Below are positions 1 to 13,697 of a DNA stretch of 64,000 nt, piece by piece (within the stretch, counting starts at the first letter, position 1; every line of letters begins with the position of its first letter). The position numbers and the translations under genes are program-made. The notes beneath the pieces were generated by a model, which saw nothing but the letters and a program-made list of their open reading frames with translations, was not told the origin of the DNA and did no database searches. The stretch covers positions 1-64,000 of the forward strand of contig JAOBSW010000550.1 in the NCBI GenBank assembly GCA_026214975.1, in the 5' to 3' direction. This DNA is from Gentiana macrophylla. Taxonomy: Eukaryota; Streptophyta; Magnoliopsida; Gentianales; Gentianaceae.

Positions 1-1123
1 GATAGTTCGTCCGGGAATCGCGTATCTTATGATTGAGAGCGAATGTCCGAAATGGCCTTCTTATAAGGAATGTCTAGCTCTTAGAATCTTTGCAAAGTGG
101 GAGTAAGTGTGTTATTCCGAGAGAGCATGATATCCAGATTATAAGATACGATCGTTAACGTACTGACACTTAAGATACGATCGTATGGATATTATTACAG
201 CGATATGATTCTATTTACACGGTAACTATTTCACATGAAAGGTAGTAGTCATTGCTTTTGACTCTTCCGATGATTGGGGGTCACGGTGAGTTGCTAGACG
301 CTATCCCATGATCGTTAGGTTTGAAGGGCATTTTCGTAATTTACACGTTGTGTCTATGGACAACATAATCGGAAGCCTATCGGGTCACACACATAAGAAC
401 ATCGAGTTGGATTAAAATGCGGTTACAGTGATAACCAAATAAGGAAAGTTTATCTCGACTATAAATAGTTATAGTGAATAAATTAATATGGTGGTATTTA
501 TTTATTATGAATAAATTAAATACAAGATATTAATTATATTAATTAAAGAATATTCCGGAAGCCAATTATTCGCAATATGAGGCGCAGAAGCTAAGTGTAT
601 AAGATACACTTGAATTGTGCAATTTAATTAATAAGATTACCATAATATTAATATTGGATATTAATTGATTTTAGAAAATAGATATATGGTAATAAGATAA
701 TGATATTCAATATAAGATATTGACAATATCTTGAATTTACTTAATATAAGATATTATAATAAAATAGATAAATCAATCAAAGTGATTTTTCTTATTTTAT
801 TAGGAAAATGTTTTTCTCTTTCATCTATATTCTAGGAAGCTTCTCCTAATCATATTAGAGGCATCAGGGGCGCCACTCTCCCTATATAAGAAAGGGGTTT
901 CTAGCTCTTTTATACATCACAATTCCAAGAGCTAATTGTTCTTGAGAAAAATAGAGAGCTTCAACTGAGAGTTTATGAGAGAGAAAATGCCGGTCTAGCA
1001 ACCGGATTTTTCTAATATCAATCCAAGAAGGATATCAAGCGAGAAGTTCATGTGGATATCGACAGAGGCAGACGCGTGACGGCTTGCGTTGAAGACTACC
1101 TCATTGACGGTCAAAGCATTGAT
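1..1123 (+). repeat. L-family LTR, partial, interrupted host copy
   Basis: This stretch matches the interior of the 1.9-2.0 kb LTRs at 1129-3124, 8513-10419, 32588-34539 and 39968-41885, sharing the TATA-like CTATATAAG near 882 and the 'cggtctagcaaccgga' block near 990. The copy starts before the window. It stops at GATCTTAT (1121-1128), where a complete element of the same family is inserted, and its last 122 bp resume at 10425. With the insertion removed the LTR runs into Copia integrase sequence at 10547. It is therefore a solo LTR, or the end of an element, that landed in that Copia. There is no coding capacity. Confidence 0.88.
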
Positions 1124-1128
1124 CTTAT

Positions 1129-2294
1129 TGTTGAAATATTGTCCTAAACCCAATCGGGTTGGTACGATCCGACCGGGTCGGATCATTTCTACTATTTCTT
1201 TATGTTTATTCATATATTAAATGGCTTTTCGTTGTCATATATTTGTTCTTTAAAGAACCAATTATGAATTGTTATTTGATAACGCCCTTAGTATTAAATC
1301 TGTGATAGAGAAACCATGATAAGCGATTATGGTTGATGAGATCTCTAATCATTACTTTAATAAGTTTGGTACTTAAATATCTATAGCCGATGTACTATTA
1401 AACAGGCATTGATAGTACAAATAGACTCAGCACGTATTAGATGTCTTCGTCTTTAAGGGGTAGGATAGATCTCGTCTATCAAAGTGTAGAGACACTTGGA
1501 CTGTACGTGGACGTGTATTAGAGAATGCGTACGTTAAACTGACCCACTTACACTGTTAAGTGTCACAATATGTGCCAGTTGTGTAATTATCATTAGAACC
1601 GGAGTCTACATGGCATCACGTTGTGGATTGTCATGCTTTGACACTATTGAGGTTTCTTAGCCATGGGCGGGCGATCGCGGTAGTGATTGGGTGTGACATC
1701 AAGAATGAAGAGCATACATGTTTGGTCGTCCGAAATTGCATACCCTATTAGTAGGGTGAATATCCGAAATGGCTTTCTTATAAGGATTGTCTTACTCGTG
1801 AATGTTTGCAATGTGGAAGTAAATGAGTTACTTCGAGAGAGTATGATATCCAAATTATAAGATACGATGCGTTGATGTTTAACACTGACAAACGACCGTA
1901 TGGATATTATTACAGCGATGTGATTCTATTTACACGGTAACTGTTTCCCATGAAAGTTAGTAGTCATTGCATTTGACTCTTCAGATGATTGGGGGTCACC
2001 GTGTGTTGCTAGATGCTATCCCGTGATCGTTAGACATGAAGGGCATTTTTGTAATTTGCACTTTGTGTCTACAGCCAACATATTCGGAAGCCTATCGGGT
2101 CACACACATAAGAACATGTAGCCGGATTAAATTGTAGTTATAGTTGATGACCAAATAAGGAAAGAATTTGTCTCATACAATAAAGGTTATAGTGGTAAAT
2201 TAATATGGTGGCATTTATTTATAATGAATAAATTAAATACAAGATATTAGTTATGTTGAATAATAAAATATGTACATTGGTACATATATTTGAG

Positions 2295-2369
<75 letters not shown>

Positions 2370-3124
2370 ATACATATATATGATATACATGTATTTTGTG
2401 AATTAATTAATCATAGATTATATTAATTAAAGAGAATCTCAATTCCCAAATTAGTTAGGGATTTGGGGCACCATTTTCATATTGTATTAGATACATTTGG
2501 TTTGTGCAATTCAATTAATAAGATTACCACAATATTAATATTAGATATTAATTGATTTTAAAAAATAGATTTATGGTAATAAGATAAAGATATATTCAAC
2601 ATAAGATATTGTCAATATATATATTGGAAATATATTTAATATAAAATATTGAATATTAATGAGGTATATCAATCAAATATATTTTTCTTATTTTATTAGT
2701 AAAATGTTTTCTTCCGCTCTACTTACTACGATTGGCTAGGCCCATCCACCATAAATAGGAGGTGGGTGTCAAGCTCTTATGCACATCACAATTCCAAGAG
2801 ACTAATAGTTTTTGTGAAAATAGAGAGTTTATTAGAGAGATTTTAGAGAGAGAGAAAATGCCGGTCTAGCAACCGAATTTTTCTACTAGCAATCCAATGG
2901 TGGATTCCGGCGGGTTGTTCGTGTGGATTAGCGGTAGAGGCCGATCGCTTGGGCGGCTCCGTGCATCGCTACTCTCCTTAGACGGTCAAAACGTCAATCT
3001 TTTAGATCAAGCAAGGTAACCACCGTCTACTAGCTTTATATGTTTGTTGCTTAAACGAAGTAGATCCTGGTTAAAAGAAAATAATTTTTGAATTCCGCCG
3101 CGTGTCTGCGTAGATTTCCTAACA
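1129..3124 (+). repeat. 5' LTR of L copy A
   Basis: A 1996-bp LTR from TGTTGAAATATTGTCC to CCTAACA. A palindrome-like GATCCGACCGGGTCGGATC lies just inside the start. A TATA-like CATAAATAGG sits near 2750-2759, about 375 bp before the LTR end, and probably marks the U3/R boundary. A (TA)n tract at about 2300-2367 is much longer than in the 3' partner. Confidence 0.9.
2299..2367. repeat. (TA)n microsatellite in LTR
   Basis: About 34 TA units inside the 5' LTR of copy A. The same site in the 3' LTR (near 9666-9685) has only about 10 units, so the tract has changed length since insertion. Confidence 0.95.
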
Positions 3125-3125
3125 G

Positions 3126-3140
3126 TGGTATCAAAGCGAG
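3126..3140 (+). other. Primer binding site, copy A
   Basis: TGGTATCAAAGCGAG follows the 5' LTR after one base. It matches the Copia primer site TGGTATCAGAGC, complementary to initiator tRNA-Met, with one change (G to A). Confidence 0.85.
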
Positions 3141-3565
3141 CTTCGAGCTTAATCAATAAGCATGTTAATTTGCGTAGTTAATTTTATCGTTTAGATCACG
3201 TAATTAAAAGATGAAAGATTTCTTATTCGCAAAAGTCATACACGAAAAGAAAAGAAAAAGGTCGGCCATGGTGGTGCTCGGCCGAGCGGTGGCGGCACCC
3301 CCACCATGTGATCGCCGGCGGCGGCGGCGGCTGCTGGCGTGATGCGGTGGTCCCCGATTTTTTTGTTTGTGTATTTTGTGTTTCTATATGGTTCATAGTT
3401 GTGATTAATACCTTATTTGTTTAGTTGTGTCATATAGCTAACTAATGGTTGAAATAGTTTCAGCCATTGGGACGCCACATGCCATTAAAATAAAAATGGT
3501 CTTTAAAACTTTGTTTGAATAGACAAGCTCTTTCCACATATTTAATTTAAAAAGTTAGAGCTCAT

Positions 3566-3598
3566 GCCACTTTCAAAATTTTAATTTTGGAAAGTGGC
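3566..3598 (+). other. Stem-loop in internal leader of copy A
   Basis: GCCACTTTCAAAATT pairs with AATTTTGGAAAGTGGC across a very short loop, with one or two mismatches. The same hairpin occurs twice in copy C (35053-35083 and 35182-35212), also downstream of the primer site. It may be an RNA structure of the transcript leader, for example for packaging or dimerisation; the role is inferred. Confidence 0.6.
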
Positions 3599-3599
3599 T

Positions 3600-6500
3600 A
3601 GACATATCAAACAAAATATTGGCCTTTTTTAAATTTTGTTTGACATGCTTGCGCTTCTTTCTAAATTTTGATTTTGTAAAAGCCAAGGAGATGCCTTTTG
3701 GTGTAGAAACAAAGGTATCCCTTTGATTATGAATCCAAAATAAAGAAACAAAAGAGACTTAATTTTAATTTTGATTTATTTTTGTAATAGTTCTAATTAA
3801 TTAAAATTAAAATTGAAATCGGTTTAAAATTAATCGTTAATTTTATTTCGATTAAAATCATTAATTGATTAAATGTTAATTAGTTAATTGATTTGATAAA
3901 ATTATTTAATCGATTAAATGTTAATCGATTAATTAAGACGCAAGTAATTAAATGTTAATTTTTATCTTTTCATAAGATGTTATTGTATGGATTAGATATA
4001 AGAGATATAATATGATTATATGGACCCCGATCGATCATGGACTCACCAATATGATAGACGTGAATGATTTATTTTTCGTTGGTTTAAAATTGTCCTAGGT
4101 CATATGAAGAACGTGACCTAGTTTATTTTCTCGCATTTATCCCATTCCCGTTATCTTCCCCCCTTGTGCGGCGGTGTATTTATTATATTAGATAGAATTA
4201 AATATAACAAGAATGTAGTAGAAGATGGAGACCAAAGAAAGAAGAATAAAGATCTCATTGAAGATGGAGCATTAAAGATCCTATTGGCGGTTGCAAGCTT
4301 ACCCTCTGGATGTGACGCTGTTTAGTTTCGCTACTTGTATTCAAACCGCACATAGTAGAAAAGTCCATGATCATTCCGGTTACTTTTACGATTTATTTAT
4401 TTTGTGCTTGTATTTATTTTATATGATACGATAGATGCATGACTAAAGCGCAAGATCTAGATAATGTGTAGGATATATGTCTACAGAGATAGACATATTT
4501 TTTATGAGACCATAATTAAAATTAATTTAGTGAATTAATTTACATAAATCTTCCACCTCAAAAGAATCAAGTTGAAATTGCCTCCTCATATTATAATGAC
4601 GGTGAAGAGCCCTTGTTCGGATCCAACTCATCAACCAAAGCAGGGGTTAACTTACATCGGGTATATCATCATTATCGAGATATGATCGTATGAGATCTCA
4701 CGAATATTTGGGTATGACTTGACTAAGAATTCTTCTCGCCACCCACCAAAACGGGTCGTTTAGATTTTAGAGGCAAGGGTTGACTATTTCTTAAGATGAA
4801 AATTGTCAAAGAGTGGACTAGTCAAACAACAAGAGTCATATAAGATACGATTGACAAAAGAGTTGCCTCACCTGTTAGACTATTTTCGCCCACCACCAAA
4901 GCGGGCTCGCGGTAGTTTAGTGGGATCTTGTCCACTAAAGAAATTAATAATTTTTGAAAGCCCAATGGGAGTAGTTGATTAGTGGGAGCAAAATCATAAA
5001 CCATAAGACCATTTTTGATTTTGCATGTATAAACAACAACACTCTTTTATCTTCATTTTATGTTGTAGTTTTATCAAACTTTATATTTATGTTTTTTTTT
5101 TTCTCTATTAGTAAAACCAAATTATGATCATACTTTTGAGAAACGTTCTCAAGTATGGTTAAATAATTTTAATCCTTTCAAATAAGCAATGACACGAGCA
5201 ACCCTGCTATAATAGTTAGTGACAAGAAGACTACATATTTGATGCAAGTGCTCCAAGACTTTAATTATTAATGAAAACGGAAGCTCATGATATGATTGAA
5301 TCACTTAAAATAAGTTTCAACGAATTAATCATATATTGATACGATCCAATATGACCATTCACATCATACGATGACAATTAATTCAAACGTTGGACAAGAA
5401 TGACCACATTGAATTTTGGAAATGTTGTTTTCAAAATTATAAGATTTAAGTATTGACTTAATTCTTTAATCATTGCTTAAAGGTTAATTAAATAGTTAAT
5501 GTTTTGAATTTGATTCAAAAGGCTAAATAAACTATTTAATAAACTTTAGATTTTCTTTATGAAAGGAAATTAAATACATAGCTCTTGTGATTTTTCTTAA
5601 GTCTTATGAAGACTACAATAAGAATTATTTACAAGTGCTTAAAGGATTAAAAAGGAAGTTACGGCATGTGTTTAAATAGAGAACTTATTGAAGTTTCTAT
5701 TCTAGACAAGTGAGTTGAGATAAATCTATCTAAGTTCAAAGTCGACTCTAAGATATATGATATCGTGACGTGTGTGATTAAATTAGAAAGATTAAATATA
5801 GATAAGGAAGGTGAAGCAAACGCTGTAACACTTACCATATTCTCGAATCTAGTAAAACGATAAGGAACTAAATAAATGTTATTATGTTTCTGTTCTTATG
5901 AAGAACATACTTTCGCTTATCCGTTAGGATTTAATGGAAAATTCAATTGTAAAAAATAAATGTTATTCCGATAAAGTTGAAAGGTTACTGAATCTAACAT
6001 ACTAGATTGATGTCACTATATAGTTGATATATGTGATGATATCTCAACTAAATGATTATATGACTGTTATCCTTAATATTTGGTGGTTGTTCTAGACATA
6101 GTCTCTATGGATGGGAATCGAGTGATCAGATGTCATTCTGATGATGTCTGGACCATGTGGTTATGAATCATGTGGGTAATACGTATCTTATCTAAAGATG
6201 ACTAAAATACCCTTTTATGAAAAGGTTATAAAATCTAGAAAGTTGTCCAAAGCCTAAACATGCGATGTTTGTTGGCTCATGACAATTAATGCCACAAATA
6301 ACTTTTTGTTAATATCTATGACTATTTTTAGAAATAGTCAAGTGTACTCAAATGAAGTGCATTATTCGAAAGCCCAAAAGCTCAAGCTAGCACGAGTACG
6401 AGATTGATGAATTACTTAGGAATTAATCTTCAATTGGATTGAAGTAATTAATACCTGAAGGGTGTTTCAAGAGTTGTCTAAAAAGGAATAAGATTCCCCC

Positions 6501-7070
6501 TTGAAGGATATACCATTTTGATACGCAATTAGATTGTGTTCCTAAAATGGAAACAACACTTTATATGATAGAGGTGTGACGTAAACCATGCAAAGTATCC
6601 CTACCTGTTTTGGGATAGTGCCCTTATACAATACATACACTTAACCGAGTTCCAAAGAATAAAGGTTGAAGGAATTCCATATTAGATATGGAAGGGGATA
6701 ATGTCGAATCTATCTTAACCGATGATTTGAAGTTGTCATAGGCAAAGACAGTAAAGTGGTTGGAGCCTAGTACGGCATATGCAACTTTGTGGAATATCTT
6801 AGCAAGTACCCTAGATATTATTTACTTGTCCGTGGAGCAAAATATTTGTCTCCAAACATGCTGTCTTCTAGAGGAAGTGTTTTTCCAAAAGAAACAGTGA
6901 TAGTAAATTTAGACCTCAAAGGTAGTTTGAGAACCACAAGGAGATATTCAACCATAGGAAAGTGATTAGACACCACATAGTGTTGAGGTGTAGAACACCG
7001 TCACCCACTCAAAAGTTTGGTAAGTTTATGGATAACCTCAAGCCTGAAATGGCTGCTGGTGTGTTCATCT
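3600..7070. other. Non-coding internal region of copy A
   Basis: This part of the internal domain has no ORF of note. It runs parallel to 35215-38550 of copy C with many shared blocks, for example the GACGGTGAAGAGCC segment near 4598 and 36141. It may be worn-out gag, protease and integrase sequence, but I could not recognise those domains in translation. Confidence 0.7.
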
Positions 7071-7079
7071 TGAAGAATG

Positions 7080-7560
7080 AATATCTCACGACTTATGAAG
7101 GAATGTTTGAAAGGCGAGATTGAGAGCTATGGCCAGGAGCCATAATACCTGAATTAGATTCCATCAAAGACAACCAGGTTGTGAACCTAGTATGTCTTAC
7201 CTAGAGGGAGTGTCCTTGAAAGGCCGACATGGATAGTAATATGATTACCATAAGGCTATAGTGACGGCTGAATGAAACGGGGTGTAAACCTTGTAATTAT
7301 CTTTATGCTGCCAGCTGAGCCCAGTTCTATTCAGACTATGCTTGTTATAACTTCGTATCATGGCTATATGATAGTGTTGAAGATGTTGGGCAAACAGCCC
7401 GATGTTCATAGACGATAACATGATATGTAAGCCCATGAGATCCATTTATGGACTCAAACAAGTTTCTCTAGACAATCTCTTTGTTTGATAATCAAAGGAG
7501 TTTTATTTAGTCAAAAGAAGGATATGCCCAATATGCAAGATGGATAGTGGGAGTGTGTTA
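7080..7560 (+). pseudogene. Ruined Copia reverse transcriptase inside L copy A
   Basis: Translated pieces still resemble the Copia RT. ELDSIKDNQVVNLV (near 7146-7187) fits the usual conserved segment before the RT core. KADMDSNM (near 7221) fits the following KTDMDG block. RSIYGLKQVSLD (near 7439-7474) fits the conserved YGLKQ motif. Between them lie stops (a TGA just before ELWPG, a TAG after LVCLT) and frameshifts, and no YVDD catalytic motif was found. Copy C carries the same stops at the equivalent place (about 38560-39010). The RT was thus dead before the two copies separated. This shows descent from a Copia ancestor and rules out self-sufficient movement of this copy. Confidence 0.75.
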
Positions 7561-8494
7561 TGATTTTTGATTAAGGTATTGGATATCTCTCTCGAGAATT
7601 ATCACCCCGTGTCACAGTCAATTAATGTTTGGTAGTTCAAAGTCTTTACTTAAAGCACTTGATTAGCAATTCTTATTTTTGGAAATAAGAATCTATAGTG
7701 ATGATTTAACTTCTGTTAGATTATAGTTTACTTATATAGATGTGATGCTAATAGAGTTTAGCATAGATCACGATAATGGATGCTGCTAGCCAGTGTTCTC
7801 AAGATCTATCTATGTTAGGACGTTGGTTCTAAAGATAAGATGAAAGATGATACTTATGGAAGGTTCCCTTTGCTATGGCAATATAATCTATAATAAGAGT
7901 TTTTCAGATGTTCATTCTCCATGAAGAGTCATGAGTAAGTATGAAAGTTAACTCCGTGAATGTCGAGAATATTCTTAAACAAGTTAAGGATGGTTTTCTA
8001 GTTTATCAAAACTTGGAATCAGATAAATATAGTTATACAAATGTATATCCTGAGCCTTATGAAGGAAAGTGGGAGCTATAGTCCTGGTTTGCGCCACTTT
8101 GATTAAGTGATACAGTTGAGCTTGAAATGTTCTTGCCAACGGGTCAATGTAAATTCTACAATTTAGCCAATGCACAAGAAGTGTTATTGAAGGCACAAAT
8201 GGGAGCAAGAAGACATGAGTTTATGAGGTTCATTCTGAACCTTGTATGGTTCTTCCACCTTTCTATATAGATGATATAGTAAGTGGATTCATTGCTTCAA
8301 GCAAGGACCGTGGTCTCGCCGGAGATTCATGTGTGTGTTGAGGCGGTTCCTTTGACTTGATCATTTGGAGCATGATATGAAGATAGTCTCGAGGCCCAAT
8401 GGATAGCGATCCATTCACGGATAGAGTTGGTTCAAGTAGTATTGCATGAGATTCTTGTGTTTCAACTTTGTCTTGTGTGTACGAGTGATTGGTT

Positions 8495-8512
8495 TTAGGC
8501 CAAATGGGAGAT
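8495..8512 (+). other. Polypurine tract region, copy A
   Basis: AGGCCAAATGGGAGAT lies immediately before the 3' LTR; the purine run is the likely plus-strand primer. Copy C has AAGTGGGAGAT at the same place. Confidence 0.65.
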
Positions 8513-10419
8513 TGTTGAAATAGTGTCCTAAAACAAATCGGGTTGGACCGGTCGGATCATTTCTACTATTTCTTTATGTTTATACCTATATTAAATGGCT
8601 TTTCCGTTGTCATATATTTGTTCTTTTAAAGAACCAATTATGAATTGTTATATAATAACGCCCTTAGTATTAAATCGTGATAGAGAAACCATGATAAAGC
8701 GATTATGGTTGATGAGATCTCTAATCACTTTAATAAGTTTGGTACTTAAATGTGTCTAGGCCGATGTACTATTAAATGTGCATTGATAGTACAAACCGAC
8801 TAGCATGTATTAGATGTCTTCTCGCCTTTAAGGCGTATATATATCTCGTCTATCAAAGTGTAGAGACACTTGACCAGACGTGGACGTGTATTGTAGAATG
8901 CGACGCTCGATCGACCCACTTACATTGTTAAGTGTCACACTATGTGGCGCTTGTGTAATTATCCTTAGGACCGAATCTACATGGCATCACGATGTGGATT
9001 GTCATGCTTTGACACTATTGAGGTTTCCCTCAGCCATGGGGTGATCATGCGGTAGTGATTGGGTGTGATATTGAAGCATGTGGAGTATATATGTTTGGTC
9101 ATCCGAAATCGTGTACCCTATTAGTAGGGTGAATATCCAAATGGACTTCTTATAAGGAATGTCTTACTCGTGAATCTTTGCAAAGTGGAAGTAAATGAGT
9201 TACTTTGAGAGTGTGTGATATCCAGATTATAAGATACGGTCATTGATGTTTAACACTCGACAAACGACCGTATGGGTATTATTACAACGTTGGGATTCTA
9301 TTTACACGGTAATGTTTTATATGAAAGGTAGTAGTCATTGCATTTGACTCTTCCGATGATTGGGGTCACGTGTGTTGCTCGACGCTATCCCGTGATCGTT
9401 AGGCATGAAGGGCATTTTCATAATTTGCACTTTGTGTCTACGGACAACATATTCGGAATCCTATCGGGTCACACACATAAGAACATCTAGGCGGATTAAA
9501 ATGTGGTTATAGTTGATGACCAAATAATGAAAGAATTTGTCTCATACTATAAAGGTTATAGTGGTAAATTAATATGGTGGTATTTATTTTATATGAATAA
9601 ATTAAATACAAGATATTAATTATGTTGATTAATTAAATATGTATATTGGTACATATATTTCGAAATATATATATATATATATATATACGATATACATGTA
9701 TTTTTTGATTTAATTAATCATAATATTATATTAATTAAAGAGAATCTCAATTCCCAAATTAGTTGGGATTTGGGGCGCCACTTTCATTTTGTATTGGATA
9801 CATTTGGTTTGTGAAATTTAATTAATAAGATTACCATAATATTAATATTAAATATTAATTGATTTTGAAAAATATATTTTTGGTAATAAGATAAAGATAT
9901 ATTCAATATAAGATATTGTCTATATATATTTTGAAAATATATTTAATATAAAATATTGAATATTAATGAGATAAATCAATCAAACATATTTTCTTTATTT
10001 TACTAGTAGGTTTTCTTTCTTCTCTCTACTAGGGACGCCCCATCCACTATAAATAGGAGGAGGGTGTCAAACTCTTTTACACATCACAATTCCACGTGAC
10101 TAATAGTTTCTTGTGAAAAATAGAGAGCTTCTTAGAGAGAGTTTAGAGAGAGAAAATGCCGGTCTATCAACCGGATTTTTCTATATAGCAATCCAATGGT
10201 AGATTCCGCGGATTGTTCGTGTGGACTAGCGGGCAGAGGCCAAACGCTCATGGTTCCGTGCATCGCTACTCTCCTTAGACGGTCAAAGCGCCGATCTTTT
10301 AGATCAAGCAAGGTAACCACCGCCTACTAGCTTTATATGTTTGTTACTTAAACAATGTCGATCCGGTTAAAAGGAAATAATTTTTGAATTCGCCGCGCTT
10401 TCGCAGAGATTTTCTAACA
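8513..10419 (+). repeat. 3' LTR of L copy A
   Basis: A 1907-bp LTR from TGTTGAAATAGTGTCC to TTTCTAACA. The TATA box CTATAAATAGG is at 10047-10057. It is followed by the target duplication CTTAT and then by the tail of the host LTR. Confidence 0.9.
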
Positions 10420-10424
10420 CTTAT

Positions 10425-10546
10425 AGATCAGCCAAAGTATATACCGTCAAACTACTTAACGTGTTTATTGTGTTAAACGAAGTCGATCTTGGATCGGAAA
10501 TAAAAATTTTAAATTCCGCTACGTTAAACTAGTTGATTTCCCAACA
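10425..10546 (+). repeat. 3' tail of the interrupted L-family LTR
   Basis: This completes the LTR broken at 1123: AGATCAGCCAAAG through to the terminal CCCAACA. It lies directly against Copia integrase sequence, so the host LTR had inserted in Copia X before copy A arrived. Confidence 0.8.
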
Positions 10547-11742
10547 CGAGTATCCAATGAAGATTGCTTCATCACCTTTTTCATCAAAGGTGTGAAGTTG
10601 TCCTCTGCTTAACACAAAGCATTTGGCTCCAAACATGTGTAGTGAGATATGTTTGTCTTCTCCCATTCCATACTTCATATGGAATTTTGCCATGATATTT
10701 GTTGATAATGGATCTGCTTTTGTGTGTAGCATGTCGTATTTGTCTTTTCACCAAATTTTTTTGGTAAGCTTGCTTCGCTATCATTGTTCGATAGCTTCTT
10801 TTAGGTTATATTTCTTCTTTCGCTACTCCATTTTGTTGTGAAGATCCCGTCATGGATAGTTGATGTAATACTCCATTTGCTTCAAAATAGGTTCGGATTG
10901 CCTCATTTAGGAATTATGTTCCTTTGTCTCGATCTAATTTTGATAATCTTTAGTTCCTTCTCATTTTGAAGTCTTCAAAAGATCTCGTAGTTTCTTGAGT
11001 GTCTCTTTCTTCTTTTTCATGCAAATGGTCCATGTGTATTTGGAAAAGTCATCAACCACCACTAAAGTGTACTTCTTTCCATTTAAACTTTCATGTGTGA
11101 CTGGTCCAAATAAATTCATATGTAAAAGTTGAAGAATCCTTATTGTTGACCGTGTGGTTTTGATTTGAATGAGCTCTTGATCCGCTTTCCTTTTGGAAAG
11201 CATCACAAAGACTCTCCTTCTTGAATATATGTGATCTCTGGTAGGCCTTCCACAAGCTTTCTTTTGATAGCTTGTTGATTGTCTTGAAATTCAGATGATT
11301 TAGTCACATGTGCTAGATCCAATAGCGATTGCTTGTACTTCACTAGTAGACAAGTTTCGATTTTATTGCCTTCCAATCCACCACATACATGTTGTCTTAT
11401 CTTCTTCCTACAAGCACAAATGTGTTGCTTTGTTTGTGAATTACTTTGCAACCTTCATTGCTGAAATTGCACATTGTAGCCTTTGTCATAGAATTGACTG
11501 ATGCTTAACTGATTGAAATTCAATCCCTTGACACATGCCACATTCTGAGTCTTCAACTTATTCTTTAACATGATGCCTTCCCCTTAATCTTGCCGAGTTT
11601 TCTTATCCACCAAATGTAACTTTGAGGCAATCAAAAGTTTTAAATTCACCAACCATCCTTTGTTGATGTGCCTATATGTGTCCGAACATCCACTATTTAC
11701 GCACTGACATCCTACAAAACAAATTTAAATGTTTTTAGGTAC
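10547..11742 (-). pseudogene. Copia X integrase and pre-integrase fragment
   Basis: Read on the minus strand, 11451-11203 carries the pre-integrase segment ending in the conserved VEGLPEITYI block. 11206-10961 carries the integrase core start LLHMNLFGPVTHESLNGKKY, followed by VVVDDFSKYTW with catalytic Asp residues. The piece at 10732-10547 has the late-integrase motif DEKGDEAIFIGYS, and the L-family LTR cuts it straight after GYS. Frames change at least twice and stops are present. This is Copia order gag-protease-integrase; RT and RNase H would lie beyond the inserted LTR, before the window start. The gag half continues past the solo LTR at 11748-13697. Confidence 0.85.
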
Positions 11743-11747
11743 CCAAC

Positions 11748-13697
11748 TGTTAGGAAATCTACGCGGGAAAGCAGCGGAATTTAAAATTTTAATTCCTTTT
11801 AACCCAAGATTGACTTCTTTAAGCAACAAGCATAAAAGAAGTAGACAAGAGAATACCTTGGTTGATCTAATTGGATCGACGCTTTGTCTACGGTTGTAGT
11901 TTCGCATGAAGCCGCCAAGTGTTAGGCCTTTATCGGTGATCCACACTAACCGCCCGCCGAATCCCATCATGGATTGCTACTTAAAACTCGGCTGCTGTAG
12001 ACCGATATTTTTCTCTCTTAAAATCTCTCTAAGAAGCTCTCATATTTTTCTGTAAGAACTATTAGTCTCTTGAAATTGTGATACAAAAGAGCTTGACACC
12101 CACATATATATATAGTGGAGGTAGTGTTTCTAGTAGCCCCAATCTGATCGGGAGAAGCTTCCTAGAGATTTGGGAGAAAGAAAACATTTTACTAGTAAAA
12201 TAAGGAAAATATATTTGAGTGATTTATCTCATTTAATTTAATATCTCATATTAAATATTTCCAAGATATTGTCAATATCTAATATTGACTATCTTTATCT
12301 TATTACCATAAATCAATTTACCCATGTGTGCAAATCTATAGTCATTAATATCTAATATTAATATATGATAATACTATTAATTAATTGCACAATCCAAGTG
12401 TATCTTAATACACTATTATTGGTGCCACATTTATACATATATTGGCATCCGGAATATTCTTAATTAATTGATATAATACTATGATTAATCAATTTGCAAA
12501 ATCCATGTGTATCATATACACTATGACATGCGCCTACGTGTATCAAAATACATATATTTAATTAATCAACATAATTAATTTATTGTATTACATTTATTCA
12601 TAATAAATAAATACCACCATATTAATTTATCACTATAACACTTTATAGTCGAGAAAACTTTCCTTATTTGGTTATCACTATAACCGCATTTTAATCTGGG
12701 CTAGATGTTCTTATTTGTGTGTGACCCGATAGGCTTCGAATATGTTGGCCATAAAGCAAAATGCAATTATGAAAATGCCCTTCATACCTAACGATCACGG
12801 AATAACGCCTAGAAACACACCAAGACCCCCAATCATTGGAAGAGTCAAATGCAATGACTAATACCTTTCATGTGAAACAATTACCGTGTAAATAGAATCA
12901 TATCATTTGTAATAATATCCATACGGTCGTGACGTCGAGTGTCAAACATCAACGATCGTATCTTATAACTGGTTATCCTACTCTCGTAGTAACATATCAC
13001 TTCCGCTTTGCAAAGACTTTTGAGAATAAGACATTCCTTATAAGAAGGCCCTTTCGGATATTTACTCATAATAATATGATACGCGATTTCGGACGAGCAA
13101 CATGAATCCTATGCATGCTTCAAAGATCACACCCAATCACTACCGCATGATCGCCCCATGTTCAGGGAAACCTCAATAGTGTCAAAGTATGACAATCCAC
13201 ACCGTGATGTCATGAAGTCTCCGGTCTCAGGATAATTACACAACCGCCACATAGTGCGACACTTAATAAAGTAAGTGGGCCAGCCTAACGTACGCATTCT
13301 CTAATACACATCCACGTACAGTCCAAATGTCACTACACTTTGACAGACGAGATCTATCCCTATCTTCAATAAGATAGAAGACATCCAATACATGCTAGTC
13401 TAATCGTACTAGCAATGTCCTGTTTGATAGTACATACGACTAGAGACATTTAAGTATCAAACCTTATAAAGTGAGTCGAGATCTCATCAACTATAATCAA
13501 TATTATGATTCCTCTTTCACGCTTTGACACTAAGGACATTATCATATAACAATAACATAATTGGTCCTTTAAACGAACAACTATATAACAAATGTAAAAA
13601 CCATTTGATATATGTACAAACATAAAGAAATAGTAGAAATGACCCGACTGTGTCGGATCGGGTCCAACCCGATTGGGCTTAGGACACTATTTCAACA
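11748..13697 (-). repeat. Solo LTR of the L family in Copia X
   Basis: The reverse complement begins TGTTGAAATAGTGTCC and ends CGTAGATTTCCTAACA, as the other L LTRs do. It is 1950 bp long with a perfect 5-bp target duplication CCAAC at 11743-11747 and 13698-13702. There is no internal region or primer site, so this is a solo LTR left by LTR-LTR recombination. Removing it and one duplication rejoins the Copia linker coding for GPKQ and WVPK, just before the protease. Confidence 0.93.

Larger units (their letters stand above)
1129..10419 (+). mobile_element. Complete L-family LTR retrotransposon (copy A), non-coding
   Basis: A 9291-bp element with 5' LTR 1129-3124, internal region 3125-8512 and 3' LTR 8513-10419. 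A perfect 5-bp target duplication CTTAT lies at 1124-1128 and 10420-10424. The LTRs begin TGTTGAAATA and end CTAACA. The primer site beside the 5' LTR resembles the 3' end of initiator tRNA-Met, which is typical of Copia. The internal region has no ORF of useful length on either strand. It holds a ruined Copia reverse transcriptase around 7080-7560. The LTR pair differs by many substitutions and indels, so this copy looks older than copy C at 32588-41885. It is a non-autonomous, LARD-like derivative of Copia. Confidence 0.93.
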
